This document shows, piece by piece, positions 9,079 to 18,886 of a DNA stretch of 64,000 bases. Origin of the DNA: Palsa-883 sp963826975 (lineage in GTDB: Bacteria; Pseudomonadota; Alphaproteobacteria; Acetobacterales; Acetobacteraceae); the NCBI GenBank assembly GCA_963826975.1, contig CAWGZJ010000011.1, positions 930,001 through 994,000 on the forward strand, read 5' to 3'. The notes beneath the pieces are model-generated. The model saw only the letters and a list, made by a program, of their open reading frames with translations. It did no database searches and was not told the DNA's origin. The position numbers and the translations under genes are program-made. The number at the start of each line of letters is the position of its first letter. Position 1 is the first letter of the stretch.

Positions 9079-9995
9079 CCGGCGTTCCGCTCGTCGCCAC
9101 GGGTCAGCGCACGGACGTAGAAATACCCCATTGTCATCATCACGATGAACAGAATCACCGAGTAGGCCGAGGCCAATCCGAAGCGGATGCGCCCGAAGGC
9201 GATCTGGTAGATCTGGGTGATCCAGATTTCCGACGCGCCCGCGGGTCCGCCGCCGGTCATGACATAGGGAATGGTGAAGGCGTTGAGGTTGGCCACAAGC
9301 AGCAGCAGAACCGTCACGACCGAAACGTTCTTCAGATGCGGCACCGTGATGTGCCAGAACCGGTGCCAGGCCCCCGCGCCGTCCACCTGGGCCGCGCGCA
9401 GCAATTGGTCAGGTACGGTCTGCAACCCGGCCAACATCATGATCATGGCAAAGGGAAATTCCTTCCACACGTTTACCAGGATGAGCGACGGCAGCACGGT
9501 CTCAGTGTTGTCGAGGAAGTTGATCGGATGATCGGTCAGCCTCAGCGCCATCGAGATCGCGCCGAACACGCCGAAGTCACTGTGCAGCAGCCAGCGCCAG
9601 ACATAGGCGGCCGCCACCGCGCTGATCACGTAGGGGATCAGCAGGATGCCGCGCAACAGGCCGCGTCCCGGGAAGCTGCGGTTCAGCGCCAGCGCCGCGC
9701 CGAAGCCGATGGCGAAGGAAAAGAACGTGGAAAACACCGTCCAGATCAGCGTGTTGACGGTCGTCTCCCGCACGCTGTCGGCGCCCAGGATGCGCACGTA
9801 GTTGTCCAGGCCGACGAAGATCTTGTCGTCCAGCGCAAGGTTCGGCGGCGTGTTGAAGAATGAGAGATAGATCGTGAAGTACACCGGATAGCCGATCACC
9901 AGCAGCATCACGCCGATGGCCGGCAAGACGTAGAGATAGTCCGCCCGGTGGTCCGCAATGCGTCGCAGCAGGCCGGGCGAATGATGGGGTGGCAC
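9075..9995 (-). CDS. Carbohydrate ABC transporter permease, MalF type
   Basis: Inner-membrane subunit, 306 aa, with a membrane segment near residues 20-45 and the EAA loop QLLRAAQVDGAGAWHRF near 210. The gene begins 13 bp after the binding-protein stop and overlaps the MalG-type permease. It has the short form without the large periplasmic loop of E. coli MalF. Confidence 0.92.
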   Translation of the reverse strand: MPPHHSPGLLRRIADHRADYLYVLPAIGVMLLVIGYPVYFTIYLSFFNTPPNLALDDKIFVGLDNYVRILGADSVRETTVNTLIWTVFSTFFSFAIGFGAALALNRSFPGRGLLRGILLIPYVISAVAAAYVWRWLLHSDFGVFGAISMALRLTDHPINFLDNTETVLPSLILVNVWKEFPFAMIMMLAGLQTVPDQLLRAAQVDGAGAWHRFWHITVPHLKNVSVVTVLLLLVANLNAFTIPYVMTGGGPAGASEIWITQIYQIAFGRIRFGLASAYSVILFIVMMTMGYFYVRALTRGDERNAG

Positions 9996-10008
9996 GGGCG
10001 GAGACCTG

Positions 10009-11514
10009 TTAAAGATCCGAAAGCAGATCCTTGATCTTCTTCGCCGCGTCGTCCGCGGCCGCCGCCACGGTCATCTTCTTTGTCAGCGCGTTCTGCATCA
10101 TACCCGGAACGATGATGTTCATGATTTCCGCCGATTGTGGCAACACCGGGAACGGCACCCCGTTCGGCAGCATCGAGGTAGTGACATTCAGAAACTTGAT
10201 CGTATCCAACCGTTGCTTCATCCACTTGGTGCGAAAGCCGCGGATATTGCCGGGGTTCGAGCCGACCCACGCCATCTTGGTAGACCATTCCGGCCCAGTC
10301 ATGAACGCGATCAGCGCGCGCGCCGCCTGCACGTCCAGCCCACCGTCGACAAGGTCCGGGTTGAACACATGCGCGTTGGACCCGCCGAACACCACCGACC
10401 GCCGCACCGTCCCCTTCGGAATCAGCCCGTAGCGCATGTTCGCCACCACTGCGTCGGCGATCTTGCGATCATCGCCGGTAGCCTTCTTCGCGCGATCGAG
10501 CATCACCGCATACTCGCTGGGATGGCTGATCATCATCCCGAGCTGGCCGGCAATGAACGGATCCTGGTTTTCGGTCTGCGTGTTGGTCAGTGCCGACACT
10601 GGCACGGAACGATCACGCACATACATGTCGTACGACGCCTGCAGCGCCGCCTTGGATCCGGCGTTGTTGATCTCGATCGTCTTGTAGGTCGGGTCCGCCT
10701 CTGCCTCGTCCAGCGCCCCGCCGCCATAGGCCCAGACCTGCGGCATGAAGCGGAACGGGGTGTTGCCGGCGTTCATGCGGGCCACCAGGCCATAGCCATT
10801 CTTGCCGGTTTTGTCCTTGATCTGCTTCGAATAGGCAACCAGATCGTCCCAGGTCGCCGGCGCGGATTCCGGGTCGAGCCCGGCCTCCTTGAACAACCCG
10901 GCGTTCCAGATCAGCGCCATCGTTTCGTTATTGGTGGGCACGCCATAACGCTTGCCCTTCCACGTGACGGACTTGATCGCGCCCGGCCAGAATTGATCCT
11001 CCGCATAGCCAACATCCGGCGGCGCGAACGCCATCAACTGTCCCTTGGCCGCGAATTCGACGCCCCATAGGATCGGCAACCGTCCCACCATTGGCGCCGC
11101 GCGGCCCAGCGCCGCCGTGCGCAGCTTGTCGAGCATCTGGTTGTAGTCGAGATTCTGTGCCGTCACCTTGATGTTCGGATAGGTCTTGGCGAATGTCTGC
11201 CAGAACGCCGCGTCCATATCGTGCTCGATCTGCGGAGATGCCTGGTTCGGCCCGAAATACCAATAGGTCAACCGGCCGCTATAGTTCAGCGGCACCACCT
11301 TCGCGCATTCGGCAGCCGTGTCGTACTCCGCGGTTCCGGCAATGCTGGCGATGTATTGCGGTGTCCATGTCGCTGCGTCGATCCCGGTCTTGCTGCTCTG
11401 TGCATTTGCCCTTCCAGGCAATGCCCCAGCCAAAGCCGCCGCGCCCGCCGTGCCAAGCAACGTCCGCCGATCGATCCGGCGCAGTCCCGCGTCGCCGTTG
11501 CCGGAAAATTGCAT
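10009..11514 (-). CDS. Extracellular sugar-binding protein of ABC importer
   Basis: Periplasmic binding protein (SBP family 1), 501 aa. The start at 11514 (MQFSGNGDAGLRR) has a strong purine-rich site GAGAAGGGGAGGGG; the frame is open to 11637. The leader RRIDRRTLLGTAGAAALAG with a cleavage-like ANAQ is typical of twin-arginine export. It is first of the importer genes (binding protein, MalF, MalG) and 55 bp after the dehydratase gene. Ligand unknown; sugar-acid or oligosaccharide is suggested by the neighbouring dehydratases. Confidence 0.92.
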   Translation of the reverse strand: MQFSGNGDAGLRRIDRRTLLGTAGAAALAGALPGRANAQSSKTGIDAATWTPQYIASIAGTAEYDTAAECAKVVPLNYSGRLTYWYFGPNQASPQIEHDMDAAFWQTFAKTYPNIKVTAQNLDYNQMLDKLRTAALGRAAPMVGRLPILWGVEFAAKGQLMAFAPPDVGYAEDQFWPGAIKSVTWKGKRYGVPTNNETMALIWNAGLFKEAGLDPESAPATWDDLVAYSKQIKDKTGKNGYGLVARMNAGNTPFRFMPQVWAYGGGALDEAEADPTYKTIEINNAGSKAALQASYDMYVRDRSVPVSALTNTQTENQDPFIAGQLGMMISHPSEYAVMLDRAKKATGDDRKIADAVVANMRYGLIPKGTVRRSVVFGGSNAHVFNPDLVDGGLDVQAARALIAFMTGPEWSTKMAWVGSNPGNIRGFRTKWMKQRLDTIKFLNVTTSMLPNGVPFPVLPQSAEIMNIIVPGMMQNALTKKMTVAAAADDAAKKIKDLLSDL

Positions 11515-11569
11515 CACATCCCCTCCCCTTCTCTGGCTGTCCGCCATTGTGTCGATCACCATAGCGCAC

Positions 11570-12766
11570 TCAGTCGAAGAACGCGGCATCCTCTTCCGCC
11601 AGATACCGTCGCGCCTTTTCCGGATTAAGCTCGACACCCATCCCCGGCCGGTCCCACACCTCGATCAGGCCGTTCCGCGCGATCGGATCGGGTAGGCCGT
11701 CGACAATATCATACCACCAGGCGGGATTGCCGCTGGGGTACTCGAACGCAATGAAGTTGTTCGGCAGCGTCGCGCACACCTGCACCAACGCGGCCAACCC
11801 CAGCAACCCGTTGCCGGTGCCGTGCGGCGCCATCAGCACGCCGTGCAGGTCAGCGAACTCGGCGATCCATTTCAGCTCGGCGATGCCCCCGACGTCGCAG
11901 GGGTCGGGGCCGACCACGCGCACCGCATTGCGCTCGATCAGGTCCTTGAAGTTCTGCCGCAGGTAGATCTGCTCGCCAGTATGGATCGGCGTCGTGGTCG
12001 CATGCGTGAGCTCGCGGTAGACGTCGGCGTTGACGAACGGGATGTAATCACCGGTCAGCATGTCCTCAAGCCATAGCAGGTTGTACTTCTCAACGGCCCG
12101 GGCAAAGCGGATCGCATCGGGCAGCATCCAGCCCGGCCCGCAATCCAGCGCCAACGCCACCTTGTCGCCGGTGACCTCCTTCATCGCGGCGACGCAGTCA
12201 ATGACGTGGTGCATCCCGTGCTCGGTCAGCAGCCCGCTGTCGTGCCACCCATGGAACGGTAGTTCTTGGGACGTACCAAGGAAGAAATCCGGAATCTCAC
12301 GCCGCATCGGGCTGTGGAAGGCGACGCCCTGCTTGATGATGGTGAAGCCTTCCTTCAGGCCCAGCATCCGCCGGCAATCGGCGGCATAATGCTCCGGCGT
12401 GAATCCCGTCAGCGGTACACGCAGCGAGCCGTTATAGGTCCGCACATGGTCGCGCACCTTGCCGCCAAGCAGCTTGTAGACCGGCACCCCCGCGGCCTTT
12501 CCGGCAAGGTCCCACAGCGCCGTCTCGATCACGCTCACCGCGGACCCCCATGGCTTAAAAGCGCCACGCGGGCGAATGCGCTGCATGACCCGCTCAACAT
12601 TGGTCGGATCCTGCCCGACCAATGCCTCGCGCAGGGGAAGGATGTACGGCTTCAGATAGGGCTTGAAGGTTTCCACTTGCGCGAAGCCACTGATGCCCGC
12701 ATCGGTCACGATGCGCACCACCGGGCTTCTGCCGATAACCGCGCATTTCAGGTCGGTAATTTTCAT
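11570..12766 (-). CDS. Mandelate racemase/muconate lactonizing enzyme family dehydratase
   Basis: Enolase-superfamily sugar-acid dehydratase candidate, 398 aa, beginning MKITDLKCAVIG. Metal-ligand motifs are ALDCGPGW, LLWLEDM and HTGEQ; a candidate catalytic His lies in LMAPHGTGNG. It differs clearly from the dehydratase at 4229 (DAHWKF there, DCGPGW here), so the two are not recent duplicates. It lies between the 2-hydroxyacid dehydrogenase and the binding protein in the same run, consistent with catabolism of the imported compound. The exact substrate is not determinable by eye. Confidence 0.9.
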   Translation of the reverse strand: MKITDLKCAVIGRSPVVRIVTDAGISGFAQVETFKPYLKPYILPLREALVGQDPTNVERVMQRIRPRGAFKPWGSAVSVIETALWDLAGKAAGVPVYKLLGGKVRDHVRTYNGSLRVPLTGFTPEHYAADCRRMLGLKEGFTIIKQGVAFHSPMRREIPDFFLGTSQELPFHGWHDSGLLTEHGMHHVIDCVAAMKEVTGDKVALALDCGPGWMLPDAIRFARAVEKYNLLWLEDMLTGDYIPFVNADVYRELTHATTTPIHTGEQIYLRQNFKDLIERNAVRVVGPDPCDVGGIAELKWIAEFADLHGVLMAPHGTGNGLLGLAALVQVCATLPNNFIAFEYPSGNPAWWYDIVDGLPDPIARNGLIEVWDRPGMGVELNPEKARRYLAEEDAAFFD

Positions 12767-12836
12767 CCGGGAGATCCTGTTCCGAGAGAAAGCCGGCAGC
12801 CGCTATCGGCCACGTTGGCGACCGCGATCCAAATGA

Positions 12837-13820
12837 TCACGCGCGCAGTGCCACGTCCCGAAGCTCCGGCACCACCCACAGCGGCCGCTCACCACGCGCG
12901 ACGCGCAACACATTATCGAACGCGTTACGTGTTTGTTTCGTTCGTGTCTCCCGGCTGGCGCCTGCCAGATGCGGTGTCAGCACGACATTGTCGAGCGACA
13001 GCACAGGCTCCGACGGCGATGGAGGTTCGGCCGGGAACACATCGAGCCCCGCGCCGGCGATACGCCCGGTCGTCAGCGCATCGTGCAACGCCGCAAAGTC
13101 GATCACCGGTCCGCGGCTGCAATTGATCAGCACCGCGTGCGGCTGCATCTGCGCCAGCGCGGCGGCGTTGATCATGCCGCGCGTCTGCGAGGTCAGCGGC
13201 ACGTGCAGCGTGACGATGTCCGAAGTGCGCAGCAGTTCCGGCAGCAGGCGGTAGCGGACATCCAGCGCGTCCTCCGCATCCTCACTCAATCGCACGACAT
13301 CGTTGTACTGGATGCGCATATCAAAACCGCCAGCGGCGATGCGCGCGACGCGCTTGCCGATCGTGCCGTAGCCAATGATGCCGAGCGTCTTGCCATGCAT
13401 CTCATAAAGCGTCGGCGTCGGCTGGTTGCCGCGCCAACGCCCACCGGCGGTCATCGCGTGCTGGTGAACCAGGCGTCGATAAACCGCCAGCATCAGCAGG
13501 ATCGTGTGTTCCGCCACCGCGCGCGAGTTGGCACCGCCATTGTTGGCCACCAGTACGCCGGCGCGCCGCGCGGCATCCAGATCCACCCGATCGTAGCCTG
13601 CACTGAACAACTGCACCAGCCGCAGCCGCGGCGCGGCACGGTAGAACGCGTCGTCCATGCCCTCGACATTCCCAAGCAGATAGTCCGCCTCGGCCAGCGC
13701 CGCCGCATAGCCCGCGCCGCCGGGCGCAGCGACCGCAAGCTCGAACCCGGGGGGCGTCATCTCCCGCGCCTCATGGATTGTTTCGGCAATGGTGTTGACG
13801 AGCAGGACCTTCGACGGCAT
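12837..13820 (-). CDS. D-isomer-specific 2-hydroxyacid dehydrogenase
   Basis: NAD(P)-dependent dehydrogenase, 327 aa. Rossmann motif GIIGYGTIGKRVA (near residue 150), catalytic Arg in INCSRGPVID, and His in LTPHLAGAS are visible. It interconverts 2-hydroxy and 2-keto acids, fitting a pathway where a dehydratase makes a 2-keto acid. It is 70 bp upstream of the dehydratase and 60 bp downstream of the GMC oxidoreductase, on the same strand. Confidence 0.9.
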   Translation of the reverse strand: MPSKVLLVNTIAETIHEAREMTPPGFELAVAAPGGAGYAAALAEADYLLGNVEGMDDAFYRAAPRLRLVQLFSAGYDRVDLDAARRAGVLVANNGGANSRAVAEHTILLMLAVYRRLVHQHAMTAGGRWRGNQPTPTLYEMHGKTLGIIGYGTIGKRVARIAAGGFDMRIQYNDVVRLSEDAEDALDVRYRLLPELLRTSDIVTLHVPLTSQTRGMINAAALAQMQPHAVLINCSRGPVIDFAALHDALTTGRIAGAGLDVFPAEPPSPSEPVLSLDNVVLTPHLAGASRETRTKQTRNAFDNVLRVARGERPLWVVPELRDVALRA

Positions 13821-13880
13821 GGCAATTTCCTCCTGGGCAGCCTTGGGCGCAGGATAGCGCGTGGCTGTCGAACAGGGGAG

Positions 13881-15587
13881 TCAGCCGCCGGCGCGGATCG
13901 TGGCGGCGATCTTCTCGGCAGTCATCAGCACCGGAATATTCAGGTTCGCGCACGGCACGGTCGGCATCAGCGACGCGTCGCACACGCGCAGACCCTCTAC
14001 GCCGATCACCCGCGCGTTGGCATCCGTCACCGCCATCCGGTCCGAGGGATCGCCCATCCGGCAGGACCCGCAGGGATGCCACGTGCCACCAACGCGCCGG
14101 CGCAGATGTGCCTCCAGCAACACGTCATCCTCCGCCAGCACCTCGGCGGTATGCTGTGTGTCGACGGCATAGGTCATGATGCGCTGGCGAATGCCGATGC
14201 TGCGATCCATCAGCGGCGCGGCGATCGCGGTCATTACGGCGTTGCGATGGGTCGGCCGCGTCAGCTCGCGGATGCGCGGCGAAAAACCGCTCGGGAAGAT
14301 GTCCAGCACAACACCCGCCTGCTTCGCCGCCAGCATCGCGCGCACGCCCATGCGAAACCCCGCCTTCAATCGCGCCATGTCGCGCGGGTCGGACAGCATG
14401 CGGAAATCGATATCGGATCGTTTATCCGCCGATGCCGACAGTCGCACGCGCCCGGTCGAATAGGACTTGTTCACCCAGAACCCGAGCGCACCGATGCGCC
14501 GCCCCACCGCGTGCCACCCGCCTCGCGCCGCAATCGCAACGTGCATGTCGCCTGGCGGCGTGCCTTCCAGGCCCGACGAATATCGCAGCAGCGCCTGCAG
14601 ATGATGCGCTTCGCGCTGCGGCAGGCGCGCCGAAGGGTGCAGATAACCGGACACCCCGACGCCGGGGTGCTCCTGCAGATTCTCGCCGACACCAGGCCGA
14701 TCCGCCTGCACCGCGATCCCATGGTCCGCGAGATGCGCGCCCGGCCCGATGCCGCTACGCATCAGCACGACCGGGCTTTGCAGCGCACCCGTGGAGACAA
14801 TGACCTGCCGCGCCGAGATGTTGATCGTTTCGTCACCACGGGTGAACCGGGTCGATTGCACGCGCCCGCCGGCAATGACGAGCTGCTCAAGAGGCGTGTG
14901 CGTCAGAATCGTCAGGTTGCGTCGCCGGCGCACCTCGGGCGACAGGTACACCAGAGCGGCGCTGCCGCGGCGACCCTGCTGATCCACGTTGAACGTCGTG
15001 GGAAACACGCCGTCCGCCCACGAGCCGTTCTGATCCTCTTGCATCGCATAGCCCATGCCGGCGAAGACCTGCGCCATGGTGCGCGTAAACCCGGTCCAGT
15101 CGGTGCGGCGATGGCGCTGAATCGGCATCGGTCCGGACCGGCCGTGCAACGGCTCACCGAAATCGGCATCCGTCTCCAGTTTCTTGAAATACGGCAGCAC
15201 CTCCGGCCAGCTCCAGCCATGCGCGCCCTTTGCCGCCCATTCGTCATAGTCGTAGGGCGACCCGCGATTGGCGCAGATGCCGTTGATCGACGAACCGCCA
15301 CCAAGCAGGCGCGCCTGCTCATAGAACCATGGCTGCGTCGGCTGATTCGTTCCGCTGTCGCCACGCGACGCCTGCAACGACGGCCACAGCCACTCGGTCT
15401 GGAAATAGGTCCGGCCGGGGTAGGGCGAGGCCAGCAGCGCCGGGATGTCGGCTGGCGTGACATCGCGCCCTGCCTCGGCCAGCAGCACGCGCGTGGCCGT
15501 ATCTTCGCTGAGCCGGGCCGCCAGCGCGCAGCCGGCGGAGCCGCCGCCGACAATCAAGAAGTCGACAGGGTCGGATGGGAGGTCCAT
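13881..15587 (-). CDS. GMC-family FAD oxidoreductase (choline/alcohol dehydrogenase type)
   Basis: 568 aa from the ATG at 15587 (MDLPSDPVDFLIVGGG); the frame is open to 15830 but the extension overlaps the divergent binding-protein gene. FAD-binding motif VGGGSAGCALAARLSED, the GMC signature around LGGGSSINGICANRG (near residue 95), and the C-terminal region GTWHPCGSCRMG with the expected His are present. Members oxidise choline, glucose, polyols and other alcohols. It heads the minus-strand catabolic run and is divergent from the peptide-type binding protein at 15652, leaving only 64 bp for both promoters. Confidence 0.9.
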   Translation of the reverse strand: MDLPSDPVDFLIVGGGSAGCALAARLSEDTATRVLLAEAGRDVTPADIPALLASPYPGRTYFQTEWLWPSLQASRGDSGTNQPTQPWFYEQARLLGGGSSINGICANRGSPYDYDEWAAKGAHGWSWPEVLPYFKKLETDADFGEPLHGRSGPMPIQRHRRTDWTGFTRTMAQVFAGMGYAMQEDQNGSWADGVFPTTFNVDQQGRRGSAALVYLSPEVRRRRNLTILTHTPLEQLVIAGGRVQSTRFTRGDETINISARQVIVSTGALQSPVVLMRSGIGPGAHLADHGIAVQADRPGVGENLQEHPGVGVSGYLHPSARLPQREAHHLQALLRYSSGLEGTPPGDMHVAIAARGGWHAVGRRIGALGFWVNKSYSTGRVRLSASADKRSDIDFRMLSDPRDMARLKAGFRMGVRAMLAAKQAGVVLDIFPSGFSPRIRELTRPTHRNAVMTAIAAPLMDRSIGIRQRIMTYAVDTQHTAEVLAEDDVLLEAHLRRRVGGTWHPCGSCRMGDPSDRMAVTDANARVIGVEGLRVCDASLMPTVPCANLNIPVLMTAEKIAATIRAGG

Positions 15588-15651
15588 GCTCAGGCGATCC
15601 TCGTTGCCGTGCTTTGGCAACCATAATAACCGGAACCTGGGGGAAACATCA

Positions 15652-17196
15652 ATGGACCACGCCATCGCGCCGTCACGCCGCGCCCTGCTGCTTGGCGCCG
15701 CGGCCAGCACCGTGCTGCCTGCCCTGCGTGCGCGGGCGCAGTCCAACAGCGTGCTGAACATCGCAACGAGCGGGGATCCCGGGCCGCTCGATCCCACACC
15801 GGTCACGTCCGATATGCTGTCGGAGATCACCCAGCTTTTCTACGAGACGCTGTATATCTTCGGCCCCGATTACAGCATCGCTCCGTTGCTGGCCTCTGGA
15901 TTGCCGGAGATCAGCGATGGCGGGAAACGCTACATCATCAAACTGCGCAGTGGCGTGCCATATCACGACGGCAGCACGATGAACGCCGACGACGTGGTGG
16001 CGTCGCTGCAGCGATGGGGACGCTTGTCGCCACGCGGACGAACGCCATGGGCCTTTTTGGATTCGATATCGGCGAAGGATCCCTCGACTGTCGAGATCGT
16101 GCTGAAGCAGCCTTATTCTCCACTGCTGAACTTGCTGGCATTCCCAAATGGCTCGCCGCAGATCATGCCCAAGCGCGTTGCCGCCGCGCCCGATCCGCTA
16201 AAGGACTTCACCGGCACCGGTCCATTCAAGCTGATCGAGTACAAACCAGACACCTGGGTGCGCGTCGGCAAATTCGCGCAATATGTTTCGCCCCCGGGAA
16301 CCCCGAACGGATATGTCGGCCGACGCGAGGCATTGGTCGACGAAGTGCGGTTCCTGCCTACGCCCAACCCGACCACGCGCGCGGACGGTCTTCTGGCCGG
16401 ACAATATCATTGGGCAGACAACCTGACGCCGGAAAGTTATGCCGCCATCCATGGCAAGCCCGACGTGGTGCCCGGCGTTCTAACAGCGGCGCTCTGGGTG
16501 CTGTTCATCATGAACAACAAGAAAGGCGTGATGAGCAATGTGGCCATTCGCCGCGCCGCACAGGCGGCCATCAACTGCACGGACGCACTGACAGCGGCCT
16601 TCGCCGACCAGTCGTTGTGGAGACTGGAAGGTTCAATCTATCCGACAGGCACTGCATGGTTCGATGGCGATGCGCCGGGCTACAATCAGGGCAGCACCGA
16701 GAAGGCGGCTTCGTTACTGAAGCAGTCCGGCTACAACGGCGAGCCGATCCGAATTTTGACCAGCACGCAATACGATTACCAATACAAGACCGCCCAGGTG
16801 ATCGAGGCCAACCTCACCGAGGCCGGCTTCAAGATCGACCTCGTGGTCACCGACTGGGCAACGATCCTGCAACGTCGGCAGAACCCTGACCAATGGGACG
16901 CTTTCGTTACCGGCCATGGCGTCGTGCCGGAACCATCCTCGATCACGATCTTCAACCCCAGCTATCCAGGCTGGTGGGATACGCCCGACAAGCACGCCCT
17001 GCTGCAGGAATTCGTGACCGAGAGCGATACGGCGAAGCGGGTGCCGCTGTGGCACAAGCTGCAGGCGCAGTTCTACATTGACGTGCCGACGGTGAAAATC
17101 GGTGCCGGTTTCACGACGTTCGGTGCCAGCAAGCGGATCAGTGGCTATTATCCCGGCATCTGGCCGGCGTTCTGGAACACGAAGCTGGCGACATAG
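15652..17196 (+). CDS. Peptide/opine-type ABC transporter substrate-binding protein
   Basis: SBP family 5 periplasmic protein, 514 aa from ATG 15652 (MDHAIAPSRRALLLG), with GGGGGAAA upstream. The leader SRRALLLGAAASTVLPA is twin-arginine-like and ends ARAQ. The mature start NIATSGDPGPLDP and VPYHDGSTMNADDVVASLQRW are typical of the family. It is convergent with a second family-5 binding protein (17242), with repeat C1 between them. Peptides, opines, glycosides and nickel are all possible ligands for this family. Confidence 0.92.
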   Translation: MDHAIAPSRRALLLGAAASTVLPALRARAQSNSVLNIATSGDPGPLDPTPVTSDMLSEITQLFYETLYIFGPDYSIAPLLASGLPEISDGGKRYIIKLRSGVPYHDGSTMNADDVVASLQRWGRLSPRGRTPWAFLDSISAKDPSTVEIVLKQPYSPLLNLLAFPNGSPQIMPKRVAAAPDPLKDFTGTGPFKLIEYKPDTWVRVGKFAQYVSPPGTPNGYVGRREALVDEVRFLPTPNPTTRADGLLAGQYHWADNLTPESYAAIHGKPDVVPGVLTAALWVLFIMNNKKGVMSNVAIRRAAQAAINCTDALTAAFADQSLWRLEGSIYPTGTAWFDGDAPGYNQGSTEKAASLLKQSGYNGEPIRILTSTQYDYQYKTAQVIEANLTEAGFKIDLVVTDWATILQRRQNPDQWDAFVTGHGVVPEPSSITIFNPSYPGWWDTPDKHALLQEFVTESDTAKRVPLWHKLQAQFYIDVPTVKIGAGFTTFGASKRISGYYPGIWPAFWNTKLAT

Positions 17197-17204
17197 GGGG
17201 CACC

Positions 17205-17240
17205 CCATCATGGCCGGCGTAGGCCGGCTATCCATCACTT
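17205..17240. repeat. Dyad repeat family C, short copy C1
   Basis: CATCATGGCCGGCGTAGGCC and following bases hold a GCCGGC-gtag-GCCGGC hairpin. It lies exactly between two convergent genes and could act as a two-way terminator (inference). Fuller copies are at 38745-38927, 42754-42800 and, diverged, 44431-44513. Confidence 0.65.
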
Positions 17241-17241
17241 T

Positions 17242-18792
17242 TTACCCGGCAACCCCGACATTCCAGAAGCACGGCCACGCCAGCGGGGTGTAGCCGGTGA
17301 GCTTTGTCGAAATGCCATAGAGCTGCAGGAACTCGCCCAGCTTGATGGTCGGCACGTCGCGATAGAAGATCGCCTGGATTTGCCGCCACGCCGCCATGCG
17401 CTTCGCCGGATCGGTTTCCGTAACAAAGATATCCAGCGCAGCGCGCTTGTCCGGCGAATCCCACCAGCCCGGATAGCTCGGGTTCATGATGGTGATCAGC
17501 GTCGGGTCTGCCACCAGGCTGTGCGAGGCAATGAAGCCCTCCCACAACGCCGGGTTGGTGCGCCTTTGCAACAGCGTCGCCCAATCCATCACCTGGACAT
17601 CGACCTTGAAGCCGACGTCCTCCAATTGCACCTGCGCCACCTGGCCGATCTTGAACATGTAGTCATACTGCGTAGTGACCAGGAACCGCACCGGCTTGCC
17701 GTCGTAGCCGGCTTCCTTCATCAGGGATTTCGCCTTGTCCGGATCGTGGGTGTTGTACCCCGGTGTCTCCGGATCGTAATAATCAGTGCCCTTCGGATAG
17801 ATTGACCCTTCCAGGTGCCACAACGGCGCCGACCCGAACGCGGCAGCCAGCATGTCCGACGGCACGATCGCGTATCGAACGGCGCGGCGCAGCCGCGGGT
17901 CACTCAGCACCCCCGCCTTGGTGTTGAAGATCATGTTGCTGGAGTTCGGTGAATCCACCAGTCCTTGCTTCACGTTGGCCTGATTTGCCAATCGCGCATA
18001 TGCCTCCGGCGTGAGCAGATCAGCGAAATGAAACTGCCCGCTCAGCAGGCCATCCACGCGGGTAACCGGATTGGGCACCGGAACGAACCGCAGCTCGTCA
18101 ATCAGTGCCTGCCGCCGTCCGGCATAGCCATTGGCGGGGCCGGGTGGCGAGACATAATCGACCACCTTGGCCAGCCTGATATACTGATCCGGCTTGTATT
18201 CGATCAGCTTGTACGGCCCGGTGCCGACGAACTCCTTCAGCGGATCCGGCGCCGTCGCAAGCCGTTTGGGCATGATCGCCGCGGCGCCGTTGGGATACGC
18301 CAGCAGCGCCAGCATCGGCGCATACGGCCGCTTCAGCGTCATCATGACGCTACTCGGGCTGCTGGCCACGACACTTTCAACATACTCGCCGCCCAGACGG
18401 CCGCGCGGCGACAGTCGCATCCAGCGTTGCAGCGAGGTCACCACATCGTCTGCGCCCATGATACTGCCGTCATGGAACCGCGCGTCGGTCCGCAGCTTGA
18501 TGCTGTACTGCTTGCCATCCGCGGACACCTCCGGCAACGCAGAGGCCAGCACGGGAAAGAAATGCAAGCTGGGATCGAAGATATACAGCGTCTCGTGGAT
18601 GTGCTGATCGATCTCTGACACCAGGTCGGCCGTGAACGGCATCGGATCAAGCGAACCCGGATCACCGACGGTAGCGACCGTGATCGAATTGGCGGGCGAG
18701 GCGGATTGCGCGCCGGCGCGCCCCCAGGGCAGCAACGCCGCGGCGCCGCCAGCCAGCACCACGCGACGATGGAATCCGGTGTGCCCGCCCAT
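17242..18792 (-). CDS. Second peptide/opine-type ABC substrate-binding protein
   Basis: SBP family 5, 516 aa, with the leader FHRRVVLAGGAAALLPW ending AGAQ. It is clearly related to the protein at 15652 (both share TVGDPGSLDP or SGDPGPLDP starts and DGS-M-ADDVV-SLQRW segments) but is divergent enough to be an old duplication. It is divergent from dppB (94 bp between start codons), while the first copy is on the dppB strand. One permease-ATPase set may therefore serve two binding proteins. Confidence 0.92.
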   Translation of the reverse strand: MGGHTGFHRRVVLAGGAAALLPWGRAGAQSASPANSITVATVGDPGSLDPMPFTADLVSEIDQHIHETLYIFDPSLHFFPVLASALPEVSADGKQYSIKLRTDARFHDGSIMGADDVVTSLQRWMRLSPRGRLGGEYVESVVASSPSSVMMTLKRPYAPMLALLAYPNGAAAIMPKRLATAPDPLKEFVGTGPYKLIEYKPDQYIRLAKVVDYVSPPGPANGYAGRRQALIDELRFVPVPNPVTRVDGLLSGQFHFADLLTPEAYARLANQANVKQGLVDSPNSSNMIFNTKAGVLSDPRLRRAVRYAIVPSDMLAAAFGSAPLWHLEGSIYPKGTDYYDPETPGYNTHDPDKAKSLMKEAGYDGKPVRFLVTTQYDYMFKIGQVAQVQLEDVGFKVDVQVMDWATLLQRRTNPALWEGFIASHSLVADPTLITIMNPSYPGWWDSPDKRAALDIFVTETDPAKRMAAWRQIQAIFYRDVPTIKLGEFLQLYGISTKLTGYTPLAWPCFWNVGVAG

Positions 18793-18886
18793 GAACGTCC
18801 CCCGTGAAGACCCCCACTATCGCGCCTTCGATCGGTCGTGCCTACACTCGGGCAGACCGAACCGGGGGAGACGCCAGAGCAACACC

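Noticed and set aside
12933..15626. Very long plus-strand frame (897 codons) opposite the 2-hydroxyacid dehydrogenase and GMC genes
   Set aside because: Arg/His/Gln-rich translation is the usual antisense shadow of high-GC genes; both minus-strand genes have clear family motifs.
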